Below, in pieces: positions 54,108 to 61,234 of a DNA stretch of 64,000 nt. The notes below the pieces were generated by a model that saw only the letters and a program-made list of their open reading frames with translations, made no database searches and had not been told where the DNA came from. A program made the position numbers and the translations under genes. The stretch is taken from positions 62,001 through 126,000 of the forward strand of contig DASCOS010000009.1 of NCBI GenBank assembly GCA_036012125.1, written 5' to 3'. This DNA is from Vicinamibacterales bacterium (lineage in GTDB: Bacteria; Acidobacteriota; Vicinamibacteria; Vicinamibacterales; UBA823). Positions within the stretch are counted from its first letter, which is position 1. Each line of letters begins with the position of its first letter.

Positions 54108-55075
54108 CCAGCTAGTTCCACACAGGCGACAAGCGTCTCCGGGGCCATGTTGCCACCGCTTAAGACGGCCACCACTGGTCGAGCAAGGTCGGCGCCCATC
54201 CGGCGGGCAGCGGCGACCGACGCGGCACCGCTCGGCTCTACTACAAGCTTCGCATGGCGGTGCAGCCAAACGACAGCCTCAGCGATCGACCGATCGTCAA
54301 CGGTAACAAACTCGTCAACGAAGCGTTGCATATGAGCAAAGTTCAGGTCGCCAGGACGTACCGGTAGTAAACCGTCAGCGATACTCGACACACTATCGAG
54401 CGTGACGGGCTGCCCGGCCTCAAGCGAGGCTGTCATCGTTGCCGCACCAACCGGCTCCACCCCTATGACTCGCACTCCGGGCTTCGCCTGTTTGACCGCT
54501 GCCGACACGCCTGCGGCTAACCCGCCACCCCCCACTGGCAAGATGACTGTTGCCACGGTCGGACACTGCTCCAAAAGCTCACGGCCGACGGTGCCTTGAC
54601 CAGCAATGATCCACTCGTGATCGAAAGGCTGTATCAAAGTTAACTGGCGCGCCGATGCTTCTGCTTCCGCCCGGCGACCGCGTTCTCGTGAAGTCGTACC
54701 CTCGAAAAGCACCTCCGCGCCGAATTCACGCGCTCCATCCACCTTGATCTTCGGCGCTGTCGTTGGCATCACGACCGTCGCCGGCACGCCTAGCACACGA
54801 GCCGCCAGTGCGACCGCCTGAGCATGGTTGCCAGACGAATAGGTAATCACGCCACGGTCACGTGCCCCTGCATCAAGCTGCACAAGGGTGTTATAGGCGC
54901 CGCGGATCTTGAACGCACCTGCCGCCTGCAGGTTTTCGCACTTGAGAAGAATTGGTAAGTCACCTGTGGCGGGCGACACCTCCACGATCGGTGTTCGGCG
55001 TGCCACACCTCGAATGCGTTCAGCCGCGGCATCGATCGCCTCTAGGGTCACCATCTTCACCGTCTTTGGCTCCAA
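54104..55075 (-). CDS. Threonine/serine dehydratase (PLP-dependent)
   Basis: This is a fold-type II PLP enzyme of 323 aa. The PLP lysine is Lys56 in AGAFKIRGAYN, and SSGNHAQAVA and VGGGGLAAGVSAA are the phosphate-binding and cofactor motifs. It is the catalytic part of threonine ammonia-lyase without a C-terminal ACT-like regulatory domain, so it may be a catabolic form. A TTG start at 55075 is used here; an ATG at 55054 (MVTLEAIDAA) is equally possible. It converges on the CCA-transferase gene. Confidence 0.9.
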   Translation of the reverse strand: MEPKTVKMVTLEAIDAAAERIRGVARRTPIVEVSPATGDLPILLKCENLQAAGAFKIRGAYNTLVQLDAGARDRGVITYSSGNHAQAVALAARVLGVPATVVMPTTAPKIKVDGAREFGAEVLFEGTTSRERGRRAEAEASARQLTLIQPFDHEWIIAGQGTVGRELLEQCPTVATVILPVGGGGLAAGVSAAVKQAKPGVRVIGVEPVGAATMTASLEAGQPVTLDSVSSIADGLLPVRPGDLNFAHMQRFVDEFVTVDDRSIAEAVVWLHRHAKLVVEPSGAASVAAARRMGADLARPVVAVLSGGNMAPETLVACVELAG

Positions 55076-55182
55076 GTCAGATTATCTTCCGCCCACGCAG
55101 CGTCAGTATAGCCTTACTAAAGTCGTGGCAGCGAGTATCGAACTGTACCATCTACAATCGGCCAGTCATCCGGGCCGGCTTG

Positions 55183-55188
55183 TATACT
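55183..55188 (+). promoter_or_regulatory. -10 box TATACT placing a leaderless start
   Basis: TATACT ends 5 nt before the ATG at 55194, so transcription should begin essentially at the start codon. No -35 consensus and no Shine-Dalgarno sequence are seen. Confidence 0.4.
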
Positions 55189-55193
55189 GGGGC

Positions 55194-55850
55194 ATGCTCC
55201 GTGATTGTCGTCTTGGTTTCACATGTAGCCTTTTTGTGCTCTTGTGTATGACCATGGCTCCCGACGCGCACGCGCAGGACCCAGTGACCGTGGGGCCGTT
55301 TGCGGTCGACCTCCGCGCCGCCATGCCGAGACTCGGCCAGAACGAGGTCCTAGCAAGCCAACGGAAACTGTCGGTTCTGCAACTTCCATCATGGGGACTC
55401 GGTGTCGACGTCGGCGGGCACGTTTACCCGGTGAAGTGGAAGACCATCACCTTCGGTGTCGGTGTCCAGACACTGTTTTCTCAAGGCAGGCGATCACCAA
55501 CTTCTGAGGAAATCACAAGCAACCCTGACCTGCCGGTTATCCGGACAAAGTTCACCACAATCGCGCCACAACTCTCACTCAACTTCAGCGGCACGAGCGG
55601 TTGGAGTTACATGAGCGGCGGTCTCGGCGCCTCTACCTTTAACGTGGGCTCATCTGAGGCCGAGCGAGACGACCGGCGGTTTAGAACGATCAACTATGGT
55701 GGTGGTGGACGGTGGTTTGCAAGAGATCACCTCGGGTTCTCATTGGACCTTCGCTTCTACGGTATCAGTCCCCAAGGCGGGACGGACAAGCTACCGGCAC
55801 TGCCGCGAATGCGGCTGGTGGTACTCAGTATCGGCGTTTCGTTCAAGTAG
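55194..55850 (+). CDS. Hypothetical outer-membrane beta-barrel protein
   Basis: The 218-aa protein starts with a signal peptide (LGFTCSLFVLLCMTMAPDAHA). The mature part shows alternating beta strands (WGLGVDVGGHVYPVKWKTIT, FGVGVQTLFS, LSLNFSGTSGWSYMSGGLG) and ends FSLDLRFYGIS ... LVVLSIGVSFK, an aromatic-rich C-terminal strand typical of small OmpA- or Ail-like barrels. The ATG at 55194 is preferred because of the -10 box before it. A longer frame exists but overlaps the facing gene. No named family recognised. Confidence 0.78.
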   Translation: MLRDCRLGFTCSLFVLLCMTMAPDAHAQDPVTVGPFAVDLRAAMPRLGQNEVLASQRKLSVLQLPSWGLGVDVGGHVYPVKWKTITFGVGVQTLFSQGRRSPTSEEITSNPDLPVIRTKFTTIAPQLSLNFSGTSGWSYMSGGLGASTFNVGSSEAERDDRRFRTINYGGGGRWFARDHLGFSLDLRFYGISPQGGTDKLPALPRMRLVVLSIGVSFK

Positions 55851-55881
55851 AAAAGCCATCCGTAAACGGCCTTCGCTCAGG

Positions 55882-56631
55882 TTATGAGTTGAACAGAGTT
55901 TCAGGTGGCCATCCATCAAGGTAACGCCGCGCCTGTTTGATCCAAGGCGACTCTCCGGACCGGAGGTAATCTGGAACAGCATCTTCCTGGTCAACAATCT
56001 CCTGCATGACGGACTTTGCCTCGGCCTTCCGTCCCATTTTGTCGAGCAGCAATCCCCAATAAAATTTTGGGCGTGCGCGGGCCCACGCACTAACAACAGA
56101 AGCATATTGTTCCAGCGCTTCACTATCCTGCCCGGCAGCCAACAACGCGTCAGCCAGTCTCTCTGCCGCTTCACCGTAATCGTACTTCGGGTCATCAGCG
56201 TATACCTTCCGCAATGCCTCGACCGCCTCCGCGTGTCGACCCTGCGCCGCCAACGCTAGGCCGAAATGGTAGCGGGCATATACGCTCTCCGGGTCGGCCT
56301 CCAGCGACCGACGGTAGGCTTCAGCAGCAGACTGGTGATCTCCTTCGCTTACCTGTAGGTCACCTAGCTCAACAAAGAGACCAGGTGCCGGATTCGAAAG
56401 AAGTAGCGATTGGAGCTCGTCGATTCGAGGATTGCGTGGAACCGTCTCAATGGTCGAGGTCTGCCCGAACTGGCGTCCACGGCGAAGCTCACTAAACACA
56501 TACGCTAGAGCCCCAATCGGTCCAAAAAACAAAATCCCCAGCACCCACCATAAGCGCGACCGCAAACGCAAACAGTCGACTATGGCCCAGATCTGAAACG
56601 TGATCAAAACAACGTATATGAGCAACAACAC
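55882..56631 (-). CDS. PLDc_N membrane anchor fused to TPR repeats
   Basis: From the GTG at 56631 (249 aa), which has GGAGG 10 nt upstream, the protein starts with two hydrophobic helices (VLLLIYVVLITFQIWAIVDC and RLWWVLGILFFGPIGALAYV), a pattern of the PLDc_N family. A charged linker follows and then TPR units (ALAAQGRHAEAVEALRKVY, DALLAAGQDSEALEQYASVV and GLLLDKMGRKAEAKSVMQ). The frame is open 18 codons further upstream. It is probably a membrane-anchored scaffold; the partners are unknown. Confidence 0.78.
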   Translation of the reverse strand: MLLLIYVVLITFQIWAIVDCLRLRSRLWWVLGILFFGPIGALAYVFSELRRGRQFGQTSTIETVPRNPRIDELQSLLLSNPAPGLFVELGDLQVSEGDHQSAAEAYRRSLEADPESVYARYHFGLALAAQGRHAEAVEALRKVYADDPKYDYGEAAERLADALLAAGQDSEALEQYASVVSAWARARPKFYWGLLLDKMGRKAEAKSVMQEIVDQEDAVPDYLRSGESPWIKQARRYLDGWPPETLFNS

Positions 56632-56970
56632 CTCGATGCAACCTCCATACGGACGACCGTGAGTCCTTCCACCTCTAGCATCCACTGAGCAATGCCGACG
56701 GCGCGGGCCAATTTCAAGAAATGGGAACCAGAAAAACAGCCTCGGTGCTTTCTACATCAACTCTGTTAGCATACGCTACCGGTGGGATATCGGGCGAACA
56801 GCCACGATGTGCTTGCCACAGTCTTAGATTCTAATGCAGCTGTGCCTTACGGTGACAGTAGGACCATTTAGTGTCCTGGTCGAAGCAAATACATACGTGA
56901 CCATGGCTCTGACTGACGTTGCACAGATGCGTCAGCTTGTGGGACACTACTCGGCGGAAGGGATTCACGT
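56632..56970. other. Gene-free region before infA
   Basis: This 339-bp divergent region holds a TTGCCA-like stretch and a TGACG...CGTCA 5-bp inverted pair (near 56915-56935) but no clear promoter consensus. It may contain the infA promoter. I see no RNA gene. Confidence 0.4.
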
Positions 56971-57189
56971 TTGAGCAAAGAGGACTTAATCGACGTTCAA
57001 GGAACGGTCGTTGCAGTACACAGTGGCGGACTTTATCGAGTAGAGTGTGACGCGGGGCACGAAGTACTCGCCCAGCTAAGCGGCCGCATGAGACGCTTCC
57101 GAATCAGAGTCGTGCCGGGAGACCGGGTGACTATCGGTGTATCACCATACGACCCGGCGCGTGGCATCATCACATTCCGCGCTCGTTAG
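56971..57189 (+). CDS. infA: Translation initiation factor IF-1
   Basis: IF-1 blocks the ribosomal A site during initiation. The 72-aa OB-fold protein has the start SKEDLIDVQGTV, LSGRMRRFRIRVVPGDRVTI and PYDPARGIITFR. The start is a TTG, with GGAAGGGA about 8 nt upstream. The gene is followed by a small Cys-rich hypothetical gene rather than by rpmJ. Confidence 0.94.
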   Translation: MSKEDLIDVQGTVVAVHSGGLYRVECDAGHEVLAQLSGRMRRFRIRVVPGDRVTIGVSPYDPARGIITFRAR

Positions 57190-57298
57190 CCTACTTGCGA
57201 TCAACACTGCGAAACTCCAGCGTGAGCATTTCAGCCCAGAGAGGTGCAAGGATAATGTTCTCTGCTAACTGGGGAGCAATCTACCAACACCGGCACTC

Positions 57299-57580
57299 AT
57301 GAGTGACTACCCACACACCGGACCAGTCGAGTCGGCATCGAGAAACGAAAAATCTGAATCAGTTTCGCAAACCGAGGGTGGTTCCCCCATCTTGCGTTTC
57401 CGTTCATGCCGTTGGCATACGATGCCAGATGGTGATGAACCCAGCTACTGTTCACACCGAGACGTTCTTCCGTTTACTGGCATGACAGACTTCAATCCCG
57501 AGGCCTGGTGCGCTGAGTGTAAATTGTTTAAGGTGCGGCGGGCTCCAAGAAGAAAGCCTGACACCAACGGGAACACTTAA
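57299..57580 (+). CDS. Small Cys/His-rich hypothetical protein
   Basis: The 93-aa protein has a possible metal site made of Cys37, His40, Cys51, His53, Cys71 and Cys74 (SCRWH, YCSH, CAEC). The N-terminal 30 residues are polar and probably disordered, and the C-terminus is basic. I recognise no family. It lies 109 bp after infA on the same strand and could be cotranscribed. Confidence 0.6.
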   Translation: MSDYPHTGPVESASRNEKSESVSQTEGGSPILRFRSCRWHTMPDGDEPSYCSHRDVLPFTGMTDFNPEAWCAECKLFKVRRAPRRKPDTNGNT

Positions 57581-57631
57581 TAGTTAGCGTTGACCTGACA
57601 GCTCGGTGATTTAAACCTGCCGCCCAAGACC

Positions 57632-58816
57632 CTATTCTGAGAATTCCTTAGCCAGCGCGACCCACTCACCATCTGGCACCAGCTGCTGATACAGCTGCCA
57701 GTGCGGACGAGCGTCCTTGGAACGGCCCAACTTTTCTAGAGTTACCGCCAGGTAGAAGTGTGTGTCCGCATGGCTGGGATTAAGTCGCACCGCCAATTGA
57801 TAACAGTCGCGCGCGTCTCCAAATCTACCGAGATCGTGTTGGATATTTCCCAGATTAAAATATGCTTCGAAACAATCCGGTTCCAAATGAATCGCACGCT
57901 CATAGAGTGCCAAAGCTTCAATGAGTTCGTCGCGGGCGTAGTGTAGATTCGCAAGATTCACCAGCGCCGGTACCAATGACGGGTCGAGCGCAAGCGCCTG
58001 CCGATAGGCGACAATTGCTCGCTCCTGCTGTTCCGCGTCACCCTCGTCCAAATCAGCTCCCTCACTGAAATATCGGGCGGCCAGATCCGACTGGCAATCC
58101 ATAGCTCCTGGTTTGATCTGCCTAAGATCAGGCAAGGTTGGTTTACTTTGCACCTGCAACGTCACCACCTTGGCAGGCTGCGCCGAACTGTTCCGGCCAA
58201 GCTGAAAATCAAATGTGAGCTGCCCCTCCCGCTGGGAAACAAGAGAGCGGACGATCGCGCGAAATGGCTTCGCCTCACTGAGCTCAACGCTCACTTGCTT
58301 GATGACGGCAAGGTCGGGAAACTCGTAATAGCGATCTGCGTTGGTTCGGGTTACAGAGCCAATAAGTCGCCACTTCTCAAGATAACGGAGATGATCATCA
58401 CGAACTGTCGGATATAGCTCTCGGATTTCACGAACACTGTAGAGTTGATGCCCCGGCACCTCAGGCGCGGGTAGCCCTCCCAGACCACAAAAGTCCGTTT
58501 CGGTGAGAATATGTACCTTCCCAGGTCTCCGAGCATTCACTTCCTCAGCCTTTTTGAGTTTCTTGCTCTCGCTACCACGAGATGGTTCCTGATGTTTGAC
58601 CTGGAAAGAACCCGACCGCTCTGAAACACCCTCACCAACCACGAGCATAGTCGTGCGGGAGTTCACCTCATCGGCAGTCTTGCCGCCGAGCCGTTGGACC
58701 AACACGCACGCCTCTTTGCGACTTAATGATGCAAGTCGGCCGGTAAAGACAACGACCTGGTTCGCAAACGATGCAGCGGGAATTACCCTACTATGCGATG
58801 GGGATAACAACGTCAC
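57632..58816 (-). CDS. BRCT - MerR-like HTH - TPR fusion protein
   Basis: From the GTG at 58816 (394 aa; GGAGA 8 nt upstream), residues 16-110 read as a BRCT domain (FTGRLASLSRKEACVLVQRLGG and TTMLVVGEG, ending HILTETDF), residues 124-200 as a MerR-type helix-turn-helix (LYSVREIRELYPTVRDDHLRYLEKWRLI), and residues 250-394 as three or more TPR units (YRQALALDPSLVPALVNLA, YERAIHLEPDCFEAYFNL, YQLAVRLNPSHADTHFYLA). BRCT domains bind phosphopeptides or DNA ends. The frame is open 17 codons upstream to a TTG. The role is unknown; a DNA-linked regulator that recruits partners fits the domains. Confidence 0.82.
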   Translation of the reverse strand: MTLLSPSHSRVIPAASFANQVVVFTGRLASLSRKEACVLVQRLGGKTADEVNSRTTMLVVGEGVSERSGSFQVKHQEPSRGSESKKLKKAEEVNARRPGKVHILTETDFCGLGGLPAPEVPGHQLYSVREIRELYPTVRDDHLRYLEKWRLIGSVTRTNADRYYEFPDLAVIKQVSVELSEAKPFRAIVRSLVSQREGQLTFDFQLGRNSSAQPAKVVTLQVQSKPTLPDLRQIKPGAMDCQSDLAARYFSEGADLDEGDAEQQERAIVAYRQALALDPSLVPALVNLANLHYARDELIEALALYERAIHLEPDCFEAYFNLGNIQHDLGRFGDARDCYQLAVRLNPSHADTHFYLAVTLEKLGRSKDARPHWQLYQQLVPDGEWVALAKEFSE

Positions 58817-59039
58817 TGAGGAATCTCCACCGTGGCGTGTTGAAAACGTAACGCGACAACTTGGCAAAGCTGACGATGCATTAGGTTTGGATAACGAATC
58901 TCCACATCATTTCGCATACACTGTGATTCGCAATGAAAGATTAACGGGAACGATAGCAATGTCAAGCAGCATTAGACCCTAGAAGAGTCAGGTTAGGTCC
59001 CTTCTACCTGCGCAACACGCCAACGCTCTGCTCAAACAC

Positions 59040-59789
59040 CTAAAGCCCCACTGGTCTCTGGACGGCTGGATCGCGTCGCGCATACAGCACAAACGATAGT
59101 CCCACATAATACAAAGGAAAAAGGAGTGACCACACCGCCAGGGAGTCAGGAGTGCCATCGAAGGACCAAGCCAGCACAAGAAGCAGTGCAGCCCAAACGA
59201 CGCTAGCGGCTAGCGTCAAACCCCGCAGCGTTGGAGTCCTCGCCGGGTGCAAGAACCCAACCGGTACAAACACACACGTGCATAGCACGGCAACGATGAG
59301 TCCATTGACCACAGTCGGCGCACCGAGAGTGTACAGATAGAACGTCACGATGTTCCAGTAGGATGGGAATCCTCGAAAGAAATGGTCAACGCTCTTCGCC
59401 TCGCGATGGCTGAAACCGTAGGCGCTGCTCAGAAGCATCGCGCTGGCCAGCGGTATTCCCCAACCCGTAGGCACTACCGCTTCAAACGATATGACCCAAG
59501 CTGGTACAAACACAAACGTCAGGTAGTCAATAATGTTGTCCAATAGTGCACCGTCGAGTGCTGGAACACGTCGGTCAACAGCCAGACGGCGCGCAAACCA
59601 GCCATCACTCGCGTCGATGACGACCGTGGCATAAAGCCACAAAAATCCCTCACGCGGATCACCAACCGCGAACGCTTGAACTGCAAATAGCGCCAATACG
59701 GCGCCTATTGCCGTGTAGAGATGGGCGATCCACGCAGCCCACAACGCACTGCCTGAGGAAGGGATCGCTACTCGGAGACCGTTGGACAT
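59040..59789 (-). CDS. CDP-alcohol phosphatidyltransferase, phosphatidylcholine-synthase-like
   Basis: The catalytic CDP-alcohol motif is at residues 62-88 as Asp62-Gly63-x2-Ala66-Arg67 ... Gly80-x3-Asp84-x3-Asp88 (SDGWFARRL ... LDGALLDNIIDY). The 12-residue gap between AR and G, longer than the usual 8, is seen in Pcs. YLTFVFVPAWVI follows, as in Pcs. About six transmembrane helices fill the 249 aa. It would join a headgroup alcohol such as choline to CDP-diacylglycerol. It follows the DUF5107 protein by 12 bp in the same direction. Confidence 0.8.
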   Translation of the reverse strand: MSNGLRVAIPSSGSALWAAWIAHLYTAIGAVLALFAVQAFAVGDPREGFLWLYATVVIDASDGWFARRLAVDRRVPALDGALLDNIIDYLTFVFVPAWVISFEAVVPTGWGIPLASAMLLSSAYGFSHREAKSVDHFFRGFPSYWNIVTFYLYTLGAPTVVNGLIVAVLCTCVFVPVGFLHPARTPTLRGLTLAASVVWAALLLVLAWSFDGTPDSLAVWSLLFPLYYVGLSFVLYARRDPAVQRPVGL

Positions 59790-59801
59790 ACCGGAAACAC
59801 T

Positions 59802-61172
59802 TTAGTCTATGACTATCCACCCGCTCCGATTCGAGCCCACTCGTAAGCGGAGATCATCAAATTCCGAAACAACTAGTTCTTGAAGGTTCGGCGTTTGGAA
59901 AAATGGTCGCTCCGGATTGGCCGTAACCTCCCAGTGTCGCAGGGGCTCTCGCTCATCCGCTAGACCGAGATCAGAACCCCGCCACAATTCCACAGATCCT
60001 GACCAATCACCAGACGGACAAAGCCCAACGACTACCCGACGCGCATCGGAAACAACCTGGAAATTGATCGCTACGTTTTCGTCGGCGTAGTCGAGTCCAC
60101 GCGTCCGTTGATACGGATACATCCACTCGGTCCACTGGATGGAAGCGCCCGGTTCGAGGGGTTGGCGAGCGTCTGGATAAGTTGGACTTGTCCCGCCCCA
60201 CATCTCGACATATCCAGCATTCGACGCCCCCGAGCCCATCGGAATTCGTTGCGGCCTAAAGCCATAGGTCCAAACGTCGACGCCGGGTGTCTTTTCGGGG
60301 TCGAATACCCGAACGATCCCTTCATCAGCGTCGTGTGAGTAGGCACTATAGAACCCGGACGTCAACCCTTCAGCCATCAAATCACCCATCCGGCTCCAGC
60401 CTTGGATAAACCGGAGGGGATTTCCATCCCATACCTGAGGGCTCGGCCCAAGATTTTCTTGCCAGCGTTTCTCGATGAGAATACGTTCTGTCGGAATGAT
60501 GAACTCAGTATGATCGGTCAATCCGTTCTCACCACCTGGGGCCCACTGTGGGTTGACCCAATGTGCGTACTCAACTGTCGTGCTTGTTGGATTCCTTATC
60601 TGAACCCGCGCAGTGAAGTAGGCTTTCCCAGGCACAATGGCGATGTCTAGCGACTCCTCAAGGCCGGTGGCCGGCTCACGGACTCGCATCCGGATGGCCT
60701 TCCGATAAGAGGAGTCTTCAATAATCTCCCAGGCCCATGGCATTGCCCACGTGGTGCCGTGTTCGTCACCGGGTAACGTGTATTCGATGCCACCGATCCA
60801 GAGCCACCAGCCGGTGTCATTCGAAGCTCCACCAACCGTTGCGACATCGTTCTGCCAGAGCGTTTCATTTCCAGTTGGCTTGTAGATTAACGAATAGACT
60901 CGTCCCATTTCTGGCAGTAAAGTCAGCTTGACATATTGGTTCTCCATCACAACAGCGACATGTTCCTTACGAATAACACGATGCCGATCCACCTTCTGCA
61001 AATCGAGGTGTGGATAGGGATCACCATCGCGATAGTAAATGGCCGGCTCGTAGTCAACCTGTGGAATCGTCAGGGTAGTCGTATCGAGCAAGAAGTTACC
61101 TGCCTCAGGCTGCCCCGATACAGCACCCGACTGGATGCCAGCACAAAGCAGTGCGACCAAAACAACAATCAT
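59802..61172 (-). CDS. DUF5107 secreted protein without TPRs
   Basis: From the ATG at 61172 (456 aa) a signal peptide (IVVLVALLCAGIQSGAVSG) precedes a DUF5107-like domain (YVKLTLLPEMGRVYSLIYKPTGNE). DUF5107 proteins resemble the galactose-mutarotase-like beta-sandwich of carbohydrate enzymes. WVNPQWAPGGENGLTDHTEF and IQWTEWMYPYQRTRG are also present. The frame is open upstream into the next gene. It is probably cotranscribed with the upstream DUF5107-TPR gene and the phosphatidyltransferase. The function is unknown; a carbohydrate- or cell-wall-related role is possible. Confidence 0.78.
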   Translation of the reverse strand: MIVVLVALLCAGIQSGAVSGQPEAGNFLLDTTTLTIPQVDYEPAIYYRDGDPYPHLDLQKVDRHRVIRKEHVAVVMENQYVKLTLLPEMGRVYSLIYKPTGNETLWQNDVATVGGASNDTGWWLWIGGIEYTLPGDEHGTTWAMPWAWEIIEDSSYRKAIRMRVREPATGLEESLDIAIVPGKAYFTARVQIRNPTSTTVEYAHWVNPQWAPGGENGLTDHTEFIIPTERILIEKRWQENLGPSPQVWDGNPLRFIQGWSRMGDLMAEGLTSGFYSAYSHDADEGIVRVFDPEKTPGVDVWTYGFRPQRIPMGSGASNAGYVEMWGGTSPTYPDARQPLEPGASIQWTEWMYPYQRTRGLDYADENVAINFQVVSDARRVVVGLCPSGDWSGSVELWRGSDLGLADEREPLRHWEVTANPERPFFQTPNLQELVVSEFDDLRLRVGSNRSGWIVID

Positions 61173-61234
61173 GCGTCGGGGGTTGCCTGTACGCAAAACG
61201 TGACCTGCTAAGAGTAGTACGCGCCAGTGTCCGT

